Of a stretch of 16,152 nt of DNA, positions 1 through 7,880 are shown piece by piece (the stretch's first letter is position 1; every line of letters starts with the position of its first letter). The position numbers and the translations under genes are program-made. Source of the stretch: JBFWNZ01 sp050250795 (GTDB lineage: Bacteria; Pseudomonadota; Alphaproteobacteria; UBA8366); NCBI GenBank assembly GCA_050250795.1, contig JBFWNZ010000051.1:1-16152 (forward strand), written 5' to 3'. Under the pieces are notes generated by a model. The model saw nothing but the letters and a program-made list of their open reading frames with translations, had not been told where the DNA came from and did not search any database.

Positions 1-320
1 AGTCCGGTGCCGCCGCACAGGATGGGCAGCCGCCCGGCCGCGCGGGCCGCGGCGATTTCCGCCAGCGCCATGTCGCGCCAGCGCGCGGCCGAGCATCCCT
101 CGGCGACGGAGACGACACCGTACAGACGATGCGGTGCCCGTGCCTCGTCCGCCGGTGAGGGACGGGCCGTCAGGATACGCAGCTCGCGATAGACCTGCAT
201 GCTGTCGGCATTGATGACCGTGCCGCCGAATTCGGCGGCAAGATCGAGGGCGAGCGCGGATTTGCCGCTGGCGGTGGGGCCGGCGACCGCGAGGACGGGC
301 GGTTGCGGGTTGTCGGTCAT
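1..320 (-). CDS. miaA: tRNA dimethylallyltransferase MiaA (N-terminal part, cut by window edge)
   Basis: MiaA transfers a dimethylallyl group from DMAPP to N6 of A37 in tRNAs that read UNN codons. The 106 visible residues start at the ATG at 320 (MTDNPQPPVLAVAGPTASGK). They contain the P-loop GPTASGKS (residues 14-21) and the family signature INADSMQVYR, in which Asp39 of DSMQVY corresponds to the catalytic Asp. Near the window edge comes CGGTGL, the start of the conserved GGTGLY element. About two thirds of the protein lies outside the window. The gene diverges from serB with only 39 bases between the two ATGs, so at least one of the promoters must overlap the neighbouring coding region. The identification rests on several specific motifs and is firm. 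Confidence 0.95.
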   Translation of the reverse strand, partial: MTDNPQPPVLAVAGPTASGKSALALDLAAEFGGTVINADSMQVYRELRILTARPSPADEARAPHRLYGVVSVAEGCSAARWRDMALAEIAAARAAGRLPILCGGTG

Positions 321-359
321 CGGGCGGCAGGATACAGAAGGCGCGCTTGGAGGACGACG

Positions 360-1256
360 ATGCAGAATGTCCTGACGATCATCGCCGGCATCGGCGAAAC
401 GCTACGGCCCGTGGATATCGGCGCGGCCGCCGATGCCCTGGGCGCCGCGGGCGCCCGCACCGGCACGCCCGACCCCCTCGCCGAGGGGTTTGCCGCCGAT
501 ATTCCCTTCGAGGGCATCGATACGGCGACGGCCGACGCGGCCGCGCGGACGGCGCTTGCCGGCCGCCGTCTCGATCTGGGAGCCCAGACCGCAACCGGCC
601 GGCGCAAGCGGCTGCTGGTCGCCGACATGGAGTCGACGATCATCGAGAACGAGATGCTCGACGAGTTGGCCGACGAGTTGGGCCTGCGCGAGCAGATCGC
701 CGGCATCACCGCCCGCGCGATGAACGGCGAGCTCGATTTCGCAGCGGCGCTGCGCGAGCGCGTGGGCCTTCTCGCCGGGCTGCCGGAAGCCGCGTTGGAG
801 CGTGCCGGACGCCGCATCCGCGCCGTGCCCGGCGCCGCCGTTCTGGTCGCGACCATGCGCGCGCATGGCGCCTTCTGCGCGCTCGTCTCCGGCGGGTTCA
901 CCTACTATACCGGCCGTGTCCGGCGCGAGATCGGCTTCGACATCGATCAGGCCAACCGGCTTGAGGTGGCGGACGGCAAGCTGACCGGCCGTGTCGGCGA
1001 GCCGATCCTGGGCCGCGAAGCCAAGGAAGCAGCCCTGCGCCGTCTCGCAGCAGAACGCGGCATCGGCGTGACGGACGCGATCGCGGTGGGCGACGGCGCC
1101 AACGATTTGGCGATGCTGGCCGTCGCCGGGGCCGGCGTGGCCTTCCGCGCCAAGCCCATCGTCGCCGCCCAGGCGCGGTTGCGCGTGGATCATGCCGACC
1201 TGACCGCGCTGCTGTATCTCCAGGGCTATCGGCGCGCGGCGTTCGTCGCGGCCTAA
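360..1256 (+). CDS. serB: Phosphoserine phosphatase SerB (HAD superfamily)
   Basis: SerB catalyses the last step of serine biosynthesis, O-phosphoserine to L-serine, in the cytosol. The 298-residue protein has an N-terminal region of about 80 residues, then the HAD core. Motif I is DMEST, with nucleophile Asp89. Motif II is LVSGG (Ser177), motif III is Lys222, and motif IV is GDGAND (Asp245, Asp249). I chose the ATG at 360 because GGAGG lies six bases upstream (349-353). The frame stays open upstream to a TTG at 303, but that would overlap the miaA start. Odd point: the usual second Asp of motif I (DxDST) is Glu here (D-M-E-S-T). A DxE motif is known in ThrH-type phosphoserine phosphatases. 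The stop codon overlaps the convergent MFS gene by four bases. Confidence 0.93.
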   Translation: MQNVLTIIAGIGETLRPVDIGAAADALGAAGARTGTPDPLAEGFAADIPFEGIDTATADAAARTALAGRRLDLGAQTATGRRKRLLVADMESTIIENEMLDELADELGLREQIAGITARAMNGELDFAAALRERVGLLAGLPEAALERAGRRIRAVPGAAVLVATMRAHGAFCALVSGGFTYYTGRVRREIGFDIDQANRLEVADGKLTGRVGEPILGREAKEAALRRLAAERGIGVTDAIAVGDGANDLAMLAVAGAGVAFRAKPIVAAQARLRVDHADLTALLYLQGYRRAAFVAA

Positions 1257-2473
1257 GCCCGCATCGCCGGCGCGAAATAGGGCAGCACCGCCACCAGCGC
1301 GTTCGCCACCAGCATCACCGCCGCCAGGAAATAGAACACCGCAAGCAGGCCGTAAGCATCCGCGACCACGCCGCCGATCAACGGCGCCAGCATGGACAGG
1401 ATGGCCTGGACGCCGAACATGACACTGGTCGCCGACGCGCTGATGTCCGGCGGCGCCAGGTCGAGCATCCAACTGTGCATCACCGGACGGATCGCATAGA
1501 GCACGAAGCCCAGCACGGCGACCGTCCCGACATACAGCCGCGGATCGGTGACGAAGGTCGCAACGACGATGACGATCGTGGTCAGGGTCAACCCGGCGAA
1601 CACCACCGGCCGCCGCCCGATCCGGTCCGAGACATGGCCGGCGATGGGACTGGCCACCAGCCCGCCCCCATGCATCGCGGTCAGCGTCAGCCCTGCCAGG
1701 GCGGGGCTCATCCGCAACCCGTCCACCAGATAGAAGGGCAGGAAGACGATCAATCCGTTCTGCGCCATGGACCGCAGGCCGGCGGTCAGCGACAGGCCCA
1801 TGATCGCCTTGTCGCGAAACAGACCGGCCATCCCCGACAGATATTCGCGCGGTGCCATGCGCCGCGGCGGCTGCCCGTCGCTGCGACGGTCGCGCGGCAG
1901 CAACAGCAGCAGCAGGACCGCCGCGGTCAGCACCGCCGGCACGGCGCTGGCCATCGCCGCGGACTGCCAGGTCATGACCGTCAGCAGCGCCCCGGCGGCC
2001 AGCGGCGCCACCGCGTCGCCGATGCTGGCGCCCAGCGCATGGATGGACATCGCATAGCCGCGGCTGCGCGGATACAGTTCCGACAGGAAGCTCATCGCCG
2101 GCGGATGCCACAGATTGTTGGAGCCGCCGATCAGCGCCACCATCAGAGCCAGCACAAGATAGGCCCCGGTCAGGCCGAACACGAACAGCGCGGCCGCCCC
2201 GATCACCAGCGACAGCACCTGGAACGGCACCCGGCGCCCGGTCATGTCGACCAGTGCGCCGCTGCCGAAATTCATCACGAAGGCGCTGGCCTGGAAAATC
2301 GCGTAGAGCGAGCCCGCCTGCAGATAGGTGAGGCCCAGTTCCGTCTTGAAATAGGGCTGCAGGAACAGGAACACCGCAGCGACCCAATGGGTCGCGCCAT
2401 GCCCCAGGCCCATCAGATAGACCGGGCCCTGGCCCTTGAATCGGAAGATGCTGACGGCATCGGTCGATGACAT
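1253..2473 (-). CDS. MFS transporter, Fsr-like efflux permease
   Basis: A 406-residue polytopic inner-membrane protein with about twelve hydrophobic segments in two halves. Both halves carry an MFS motif-A-like cytoplasmic loop: GALVDMTGRR in the N-half and GHVSDRIGRRP in the C-half. A basic loop, LLPRDRRSDGQPPRR, separates the halves. The N-terminal GLGHGATHW and the segment GGSNNLWHPPA resemble the fosmidomycin-resistance (Fsr)-type MFS branch. The substrate cannot be told from the sequence. The ATG at 2473 is preceded by GGCAGGAG about ten bases upstream. The frame could extend upstream to a start at 2521, but that adds only an Arg-rich, non-membrane stretch. The gene lies downstream of degP but behind its terminator, so it is probably a separate transcript. 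Its stop overlaps that of serB tail to tail. Confidence 0.85.
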   Translation of the reverse strand: MSSTDAVSIFRFKGQGPVYLMGLGHGATHWVAAVFLFLQPYFKTELGLTYLQAGSLYAIFQASAFVMNFGSGALVDMTGRRVPFQVLSLVIGAAALFVFGLTGAYLVLALMVALIGGSNNLWHPPAMSFLSELYPRSRGYAMSIHALGASIGDAVAPLAAGALLTVMTWQSAAMASAVPAVLTAAVLLLLLLPRDRRSDGQPPRRMAPREYLSGMAGLFRDKAIMGLSLTAGLRSMAQNGLIVFLPFYLVDGLRMSPALAGLTLTAMHGGGLVASPIAGHVSDRIGRRPVVFAGLTLTTIVIVVATFVTDPRLYVGTVAVLGFVLYAIRPVMHSWMLDLAPPDISASATSVMFGVQAILSMLAPLIGGVVADAYGLLAVFYFLAAVMLVANALVAVLPYFAPAMRA

Positions 2474-2542
2474 GGCGCGGCGGCTCCTGCCGCGACAGCC
2501 TATTCCTCTACCTCTCCGCACGAAAGAGCCATCGCCGCATGC

Positions 2543-2573
2543 AAAAAGCCCCGCCCGTTTCCGGGCGGGGCTT
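2543..2573 (-). terminator. Intrinsic terminator of degP
   Basis: On the minus strand a perfect 12-bp stem, AAGCCCCGCCCG pairing with CGGGCGGGGCTT around a four-base loop (GAAA), is followed by a run of five T. It begins about 24 bases after the degP stop codon. The T-run lies only on the minus-strand side, so it is oriented to end degP transcription before the MFS gene. Confidence 0.92.
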
Positions 2574-2597
2574 CCGCTTGCACCGAACCCGGCTCGG

Positions 2598-4100
2598 TCA
2601 GCCCTTGTCGATCCGCACCGCGACGAAGCGCAGATCGCCGTCCTGCTGAACCAGCATCAGGATGGACCGACGGCCGGCCTTCTTGGCCTTGTCGATCTGG
2701 GCCGCGATGTCCGCCGCCTTGCTCACCTTCTCCTGGTTCACCTCGACGATCAGGTTGCCCGGCCGCAGGCCCTTCTCGGCTGCGGCACTGTTGGGATCGA
2801 CCTTGGTGACGACCACACCCTGGGCATTGGCCTCAAGCTCGAACCGGCGGGCGACCGCATCGTCGATCGGCGCGACAGCCAGGCCCAGGTCCTTGAAGTT
2901 CTCTTCGCCACCGGGCGCCTTGCTGTCGCCCCCGCCGCCCGTCGTCAGTGCGGCGTTGTCGACCTTCTCTAGCTCGCCCAGCTTCTCCGACAGCTCGTCG
3001 CTCTTGCCGTTGCGCCAGACCTGAACGGGCACGCTCTTGCCGACCGGCGTATCCGCGACCATGCGCGGCAGCCGACGGGATTCGGGGATCGGCTTGCCAT
3101 CGAAGCTGACGATCACGTCGCCGGTCTCGAATCCGGCCTTGGCGGCGGGGCTGTCCGGAATGATGCCGGCAACCAGCGCGCCATGCGTGTCCTTCAGGTT
3201 CAGACTCTCGGCGATCTCGTCGGTCACGCTTTGAATCTGCACGCCCAGCCAGCCGCGACGGGTCGTCCCGAACTCCTTCAACTGCTCGACGACGCTGCGG
3301 GCAAGTGAGGACGGCACCGCAAAGCCGATGCCGATGCTGCCGCCGGACGGCGAGAGGATGGCGGTGTTGATGCCGACCACCTGACCGTCCATGTCGAACA
3401 GCGGACCGCCGGAATTGCCGCGATTGATGGGCGCGTCGGTCTGGATGTAGTCGTCATAAGGACCGGACCGGATGTCGCGACCGCGGGCCGAGATGATGCC
3501 CGCCGTCACGGTGCCGCCCAGACCCAGGGGATTGCCGATGGCCATCACCCAGTCGCCGACCCGCGCCTTGTTGGAATCGCCAAAGCTGACGGCCGGCAAT
3601 TCCTTATTGGTCTTGACCTTGAGCAGGGCGACGTCGGTCTTGGGGTCGCTGCCCACGATCTCGGCTTCCAGCTTGGTGTCGTCATGCAGGATGACGGTCA
3701 CTTCCTCGGCGCCTTCGATGACGTGATTGTTCGTCACCACATAGCCGGACTTGTCGATGATGAAGCCCGAACCGAGCGAGGTCGCACGGCGCGGCTGGGC
3801 GTCGGGCTGGCTGCGGCGGAACTGGTCGAAGAAATCGCGGAACGGCGAGCCCGGAGGGAACTCGAACTGGGGAAAGTCCTCGGGCGCGCGTCCCGTCACC
3901 TTGGTGGTGGTCGAGATATTCACGACGGTCGGCAACAGCTTCTCGGCCAGGTCGGCGAAGCTTTCCGGCGCCGCGCGCGCCGAGGCTTCCGCCGGAATCC
4001 AGACGATGGCTGCCGCGATCGGCACCAGCAGGAGCGAACGTGCGGCCGAGCGGAGCTTTGCGAAGCCGCCGACCGCGCCGCCGGACTCGATCATGCGCAT
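2598..4100 (-). CDS. degP: Do/DegP-type periplasmic serine protease with two PDZ domains
   Basis: An envelope protease/chaperone (HtrA family, MEROPS S1C) that degrades misfolded periplasmic proteins. The 500-residue protein starts at the ATG at 4100, preceded by a strong AAGGAGG. It has a signal peptide (basic start, hydrophobic LLLVPIAAAIVWIP, probable cleavage near residue 43). The trypsin-like domain has the triad His126 (TNNHV), Asp156 (KTDVALL) and Ser230 (RGNSGGP). PDZ1 begins near GWLGVQIQ and PDZ2 near GVVVTKVDPNS, and the frame ends in VAVRIDKG. A Q/P/F-rich segment (residues 75-105) corresponds to the LA loop. The frame is open upstream to 4265, but that extension lacks a signal peptide. 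The gene lies 213 bases downstream of the hflK-hflC-DUF2065 operon and probably has its own promoter. DegP, DegQ and MucD are hard to separate; the two PDZ domains fit all three. Confidence 0.95.
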   Translation of the reverse strand: MRMIESGGAVGGFAKLRSAARSLLLVPIAAAIVWIPAEASARAAPESFADLAEKLLPTVVNISTTTKVTGRAPEDFPQFEFPPGSPFRDFFDQFRRSQPDAQPRRATSLGSGFIIDKSGYVVTNNHVIEGAEEVTVILHDDTKLEAEIVGSDPKTDVALLKVKTNKELPAVSFGDSNKARVGDWVMAIGNPLGLGGTVTAGIISARGRDIRSGPYDDYIQTDAPINRGNSGGPLFDMDGQVVGINTAILSPSGGSIGIGFAVPSSLARSVVEQLKEFGTTRRGWLGVQIQSVTDEIAESLNLKDTHGALVAGIIPDSPAAKAGFETGDVIVSFDGKPIPESRRLPRMVADTPVGKSVPVQVWRNGKSDELSEKLGELEKVDNAALTTGGGGDSKAPGGEENFKDLGLAVAPIDDAVARRFELEANAQGVVVTKVDPNSAAAEKGLRPGNLIVEVNQEKVSKAADIAAQIDKAKKAGRRSILMLVQQDGDLRFVAVRIDKG

Positions 4101-4213
4101 CTTGTGCCTCCTTAAGAGTTGTCCTGGCCGGAGGGTCCAGCCGTCCTTTATGTCCCGAGGCTGAGGCCTGCCGGCCGCGCCTCGCTTGCCGGAAATCTGG
4201 GCGCTCTCGACGA

Positions 4214-4228
4214 CGCCTGCAACAGGCG
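4214..4228. other. Small inverted repeat upstream of degP
   Basis: CGCCTG and CAGGCG flank a three-base loop in the 213-base gap between the DUF2065 stop and the degP start. There is no T-run, so it is not an intrinsic terminator. It could be a protein-binding site or an mRNA hairpin, or it could be chance in GC-rich DNA. I see no convincing -35/-10 pair in this gap. Confidence 0.25.
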
Positions 4229-4313
4229 CCTCAATTCTTCGCAAAAACTCCCGATTTCCGCTCATCCGACGCCAGGATTGTGGAAATTCTGGGGCAAGCT
4301 TTGCGCTCCCGGA

Positions 4314-4499
4314 TCAACCGCGCACGAACCAGGTCAGCAGGAAGCCGACGGACGCCGCCACAATGCCTCCCAAACGCAGCGCGGAGGGCGGCAGTTCCAG
4401 CCCTGCGCGCATCGCACGCTGCATCACCTGCGGACCGAGGGCGTAGAGCGCGCCCTCGATCACCAGCAGAAGACCCAGCGCGGACAGCAGGTCGACTAT
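4314..4499 (-). CDS. DUF2065 (YjeT-like) small membrane protein, apparent ATA start
   Basis: A 61-codon frame beginning IVDLLSALGLLLVIEG and ending GFLLTWFVRG. It has two hydrophobic segments (about residues 4-22 and 41-58) separated by a short amphipathic piece. This matches the length and pattern of DUF2065, a family commonly found beside hflKC. Its function is unknown; the location suggests a small partner of the HflKC/FtsH complex (inference). No in-frame ATG, GTG or TTG occurs at the expected N-terminus or for many codons upstream. The codon where Met is expected is ATA at 4499-4497, six bases after GGAG, overlapping the hflC TAG stop (ATAG). Later in-frame GTG (residue 13) or ATG (residues 26, 30) starts would remove part or all of the first membrane segment. 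The assignment as a gene is good; the start is uncertain. Confidence 0.78.
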   Translation of the reverse strand: MVDLLSALGLLLVIEGALYALGPQVMQRAMRAGLELPPSALRLGGIVAASVGFLLTWFVRG

Positions 4500-5413
4500 T
4501 GCCCGCTCCGCGGCGCGCCATTGCGCGACGCACCCGCGCCCGACGCCGTGCCGCGGCCATCCTCGAAGTAGCGGTAGAAGTCGCCGGCCGGCGGCCCGAC
4601 ATAACTGGTCGTGTCGCCGCCGAGCCCGCGGCTCATCGCCTGCATCGACCGGTAGAAGTCGAAGAAGTCGCGGTCGCGCCCGAACGCATCGTTGTACAGG
4701 CGGGTCGCCTCGGCCTCGCCTTCGCCGCGCAGGATGTCGGCCTTGCGCTTCGCCTCGGCGACGATGACGCGCGACTGCTTGTCCGCATCCGCGCGGATGC
4801 GGCGGGAGTCGCGCTCGCCTTCGGCGCGGATGCGGCGCGCTTCCTGTTCGCGCTGGGTCTGCATCCGGCGGAAGATGGCCTGGCTGTTCTCTTCGGGCAG
4901 GTCGATACGGCGGATGCGCACATCGACCACGTTGACGCCGTAGTTGCGGACGGCCTCCTGGTCGGTCTGCTGCGCGATCTGCGCCATCAGACGCGCCCGC
5001 TCCTCGGTCAGCAGCACCGCCAGCGGCACGCCGCCGAAGATCTGGCGCAGCTTCGCGCTGATGATGTTGTTCAGCTGGGTCTGAAGATTCAGCTCCGTCC
5101 CCGAGGACTGGTAGAATTTGAGCGGATCGACGATGCGATAGCGTGCGAAGGAATCGACGACCAGTTGCTTTTGGTCGACGGTCGGCACCTCGGCCGCGGC
5201 GGCATCGAAGTCGAGCACCCGGCGGTCGAAGTAACGGACCTCCTGGATGAACGGCATCTTGAACTGCAGGCCGGCGGTCTGGACGACGCGGCGCGGCTGG
5301 CCGAACTGCAGCACCAGCGCCTGTTCGTCTTCGCGCACGACAAAAATCGCGGAAAACAGCGTGACCGCGGCGACGACCGCAACGATCCCGGCGATGAGAA
5401 GCTTGCGGTTCAT
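4496..5413 (-). CDS. hflC: HflC, SPFH/band-7 membrane protein (FtsH modulator)
   Basis: HflC pairs with HflK in a large inner-membrane complex that surrounds the FtsH protease and modulates its proteolysis of membrane proteins. The 305-residue protein has an N-terminal membrane anchor (about residues 5-26), then the SPFH domain (EDEQALVLQFGQPRRVV, TVDQKQLVVDSFARYRI). A long charged helical, coiled-coil-like segment follows (EQEARRIRAEGERDSRRIRA and beyond). The conserved FFDFYRSMQAMSRGL and a disordered GASRNGAPRSGQ tail complete it. The start at 5413 has AGGAGG seven bases upstream and overlaps the hflK stop as ATGA. This implies translational coupling and a one-to-one partnership with HflK. 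The far end overlaps the DUF2065 frame by four bases. Confidence 0.95.
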   Translation of the reverse strand: MNRKLLIAGIVAVVAAVTLFSAIFVVREDEQALVLQFGQPRRVVQTAGLQFKMPFIQEVRYFDRRVLDFDAAAAEVPTVDQKQLVVDSFARYRIVDPLKFYQSSGTELNLQTQLNNIISAKLRQIFGGVPLAVLLTEERARLMAQIAQQTDQEAVRNYGVNVVDVRIRRIDLPEENSQAIFRRMQTQREQEARRIRAEGERDSRRIRADADKQSRVIVAEAKRKADILRGEGEAEATRLYNDAFGRDRDFFDFYRSMQAMSRGLGGDTTSYVGPPAGDFYRYFEDGRGTASGAGASRNGAPRSGQ

Positions 5414-6582
5414 CGGCCGGCCTCCTGCGACGACGTGCCTGCAGCCGCACCGTCGCCGGCCGGCCGCTGCCGCTTCAACTGATCGAGCGGCAGATAGGGA
5501 ACGACGCCCGATCCGGCCTTCCCGCCTTCCTCGACGATCACCTTGTCCATGGACCCCATGATCTCTTCCATGGTCTCCAGATACAGGCGGCGCCGGGTCA
5601 CATCCTTGTCCTCCTGATACTCCTTGAGCACCGACAGGAAACGGTCGGATTCGCCGCGCGCCTTGGCGACCTTCTCCTCCTTGTAGGCCTCGCTGGCGGC
5701 CACGATGTGCGATGCCTCGCCCTCGGCCCGCTGCGTCACTTCGTTGTGATAGGCGGTCGCCTCGTTGATCGCGCGCTCGCGGTCGGCGGCTGCCGCCTGC
5801 ACGTCGCGGAAGGCATCGATGACAGCGCTCGGCGGATCGACTTCCTGGATTTCGACGCCCGTCACAACGATGCCCGCGCCGTAGTCGTCGAGAATTTTCT
5901 GGGTCAGGGCCTTGGCCTGATCGGTCACGGCGCCGCGGCCCACGGTCCGGGCATACTCGAATTCGTTCTTGCCGATGATCTCGCGCATCGCGCTCTCGGC
6001 CGCAGCCTTCACGCTCTGCTCGGGATTGCGGATGTTGAACAGGAACTTCGAGGCGTCGGCGATCCGCCACAGCACCACGAACTGGACGTCGATGATGTTC
6101 TCGTCGCCGGTCAGCATCAGGCTTTCCTGCTGGACCTGACGCTGCGTGACGCCGCGCCGCGCCGCCGCGGCCGTGCCGCGGAAGCCGACCTCGACGCGGT
6201 TGACGCGCTGCACGGCGGGGGTCAGCACCTCGCCGATGGGAGCGGGCAGGTTATAATGGAGGCCGGGATCGGACTGGCGCCAGAACTGGCCAAAGACGAG
6301 GGCCACGCCCTGCTCCTCGGACTCCACGCGATAAAATCCAGTCGCGAGCCAGACGAGAACCGCCGCGACCACGACAAGGGCGATGCCCTTGCCGGACCCG
6401 AACCCGCCGGGCATCAGCTTGCGCATCCGGTCCTGGCTGCGCCGCAGCAGTTCCTCCAGGTCGGGCGGCGTCGATCCGCCGCCACCGCCGCCACCGCTTC
6501 CGCCGCCGCGGCCGCCCCACGGTCCCTGGCCGCCGCCACCGCCGCTACCCCAGGGTCCGCCCCCTTGATTCTGCCACGGCAT
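5410..6582 (-). CDS. hflK: HflK, SPFH/band-7 membrane protein (FtsH modulator)
   Basis: HflK is the larger partner of HflC in the FtsH-HflKC complex. The 390-residue protein begins with a Gly/Trp/Pro-rich cytoplasmic leader (residues 1-37, repeated GPWG and poly-Gly), then DLEELLRRSQDRMRKLMPGG. A single membrane segment follows (about 65-82, IALVVVAAVLVWLATGF). The SPFH domain (EEQGVALVFGQFWRQSDPGLHYNLP) comes next, then a charged helical region (QAAAADRERAINEATAYHNE) and an A/G-rich tail. The Gly-rich leader before the anchor is typical of HflK and separates it from HflC. The gene is first in the minus-strand operon hflK-hflC-DUF2065 and diverges from mrp across 185 bases. The upstream GGGAGACAGG is a usable ribosome-binding site. 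Confidence 0.95.
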   Translation of the reverse strand: MPWQNQGGGPWGSGGGGGQGPWGGRGGGSGGGGGGGSTPPDLEELLRRSQDRMRKLMPGGFGSGKGIALVVVAAVLVWLATGFYRVESEEQGVALVFGQFWRQSDPGLHYNLPAPIGEVLTPAVQRVNRVEVGFRGTAAAARRGVTQRQVQQESLMLTGDENIIDVQFVVLWRIADASKFLFNIRNPEQSVKAAAESAMREIIGKNEFEYARTVGRGAVTDQAKALTQKILDDYGAGIVVTGVEIQEVDPPSAVIDAFRDVQAAAADRERAINEATAYHNEVTQRAEGEASHIVAASEAYKEEKVAKARGESDRFLSVLKEYQEDKDVTRRRLYLETMEEIMGSMDKVIVEEGGKAGSGVVPYLPLDQLKRQRPAGDGAAAGTSSQEAGR

Positions 6583-6767
6583 TCAACCTGTCTCCCGTTC
6601 TGCGATTCCGTTCGCGGCCGATGGCCGCAAGCCCCTACTTCCCTTCACAGGCGCGGATCATATATCACAGCCGTCCCCGCCCCGCGCCCAAATATGGCAA
6701 GGGCGGCGCCACCGGCTATATTCCACCCTCGCAACGCAAATGCCGTCGCCGACCGGAGATTTCAACC
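6583..6767. promoter_or_regulatory. Divergent hflK/mrp intergenic region with candidate -10 boxes
   Basis: This 185-base gap must hold promoters for both operons. Plus strand: TATATT at 6717-6722 is a plausible -10 about 45 bases before the mrp ATG, but I see no good -35 at the right distance. Minus strand: TATGAT (6662 down to 6657), within an AT-rich patch GATCATATATCAC, is a plausible -10 for hflK, again with no clear -35. GGAG at 6755-6758 is the mrp ribosome-binding site. These are pattern matches only. Confidence 0.35.
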
Positions 6768-7865
6768 ATGCCGGCCCTTACCGAAGAGAAAATTCGCGAA
6801 GCTCTCGCCACCGTGACCGATCCCGACCGCGGCGCCGACATCGTCTCTCTCGGGATGGTGTCGGGGCTCGTGCTGCGCGACGGCCATGTGGGCTTTTCCA
6901 TCGAGGTGGACGCCGCCCGCGGCCCCAAATTCGAACCGATACGCAAAGCCGCGGGAAAGGCCGTGATGGCGCTGCCCGGCGTGCTATCGGTGACGGCCGT
7001 GCTGACGGCGGAGCGCGCGGCGCCCGCACAGCAGCCCCCCGCCCGGCCCGGCCGCGCGCCGCAGGAGCCGCTGGCGCCGGGCGTCCGCCACATCGTCGCC
7101 GTGGCCAGCGGCAAGGGCGGCGTCGGCAAGTCGACCACGGCGGTCAACCTCGCCCTGGCGCTGTCGGTCCAGGGGTTGCGCGTCGGCCTGCTCGACGCCG
7201 ACGTCTACGGGCCGTCGCAGGCGCGCATGATGGGTATCTCCGGCCGCCCGTCGAGCCCGGACGGCAAGCGCCTCGATCCGATGCGCAACCACGGCATCAA
7301 GGTCATGTCGATGGCCTTTCTGGTGCCCGAGGAGACGCCGATGATCTGGCGCGGCCCGATGGTGATGAGCGCGCTGCAGCAGATGCTGCGCGACGTCGAC
7401 TGGGGCGAACTGGACGTGATGATCGTCGATATGCCCCCGGGCACCGGCGATGCCCAGTTGACCCTGGCGCAGCAGGTGCCGCTCGCCGGCGCGGTGATCG
7501 TGTCGACGCCCCAGGACATCGCGCTGCTCGACGCGCGCAAGGGCCTCAACATGTTCCGCAAAGTCGAGGTGCCGGTGCTGGGGATCGTCGAGAACATGAG
7601 CTATTACCTCTGCCCGAACTGCGGGCATGAGGCCCATGTGTTCGGGCATGGCGGCGCCAGGGCCGAGGCCGAGCGGCTGGGCGTGGAGTTCCTGGGCGAG
7701 ATCCCGCTCGACATCGCGATCCGCGAGACCTCCGACGGCGGCCAGCCGATCGTGGCCAGCGACCCCGCAAGCCCGCATGCCGACGCCTATCGCCGCATTG
7801 CCGCGCGCATCTGGGAACAGCTGTCCGGCGCGAAGCGGGCGGCGCCGCGCATCCTGATGCAATAG
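6768..7865 (+). CDS. mrp: Mrp/ApbC family iron-sulfur cluster carrier ATPase
   Basis: A cytosolic P-loop NTPase (Mrp/NBP35 branch of the MinD/ParA-like group) that binds and delivers [4Fe-4S] clusters to apo-proteins. The 365-residue protein has an N-terminal MIP18/DUF59-type domain (residues 1-80; EEKIREALATVTDPD, DIVSLGMV). A Pro/Ala linker (84-105) follows, then the ATPase core. This has the deviant Walker A SGKGGVGKST (114-123), LLDADVYGPS, Walker B-like VMIVDMPPGTGDAQ and the CPNCGH motif (Cys282, Cys285) that holds the bridging cluster. The ATG at 6768 is chosen because it has GGAG upstream and begins the DUF59 domain. A longer frame from 6621 would translate the intergenic region. The gene diverges from hflK and is 15 bases upstream of the CAP-domain gene. 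Confidence 0.95.
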   Translation: MPALTEEKIREALATVTDPDRGADIVSLGMVSGLVLRDGHVGFSIEVDAARGPKFEPIRKAAGKAVMALPGVLSVTAVLTAERAAPAQQPPARPGRAPQEPLAPGVRHIVAVASGKGGVGKSTTAVNLALALSVQGLRVGLLDADVYGPSQARMMGISGRPSSPDGKRLDPMRNHGIKVMSMAFLVPEETPMIWRGPMVMSALQQMLRDVDWGELDVMIVDMPPGTGDAQLTLAQQVPLAGAVIVSTPQDIALLDARKGLNMFRKVEVPVLGIVENMSYYLCPNCGHEAHVFGHGGARAEAERLGVEFLGEIPLDIAIRETSDGGQPIVASDPASPHADAYRRIAARIWEQLSGAKRAAPRILMQ

Positions 7866-7880
7866 GGCCGCGGACCGGCC

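Noticed and set aside
402..2387. A 661-codon minus-strand frame spanning serB and the MFS gene
   Set aside because: It lies in the wrong frame of the MFS gene and antisense to serB, with low-complexity Arg/Gly/Ala-rich sequence.
4040..5482. A 480-codon plus-strand frame opposite hflC
   Set aside because: It is antisense to hflC and DUF2065; the composition is a codon-bias mirror and it has no ribosome site.
6470..6580. GC-rich simple repeat (poly GCC/GGN)
   Set aside because: It encodes the Gly-rich N-terminal leader of HflK, which is a normal family feature, not an independent repeat element.
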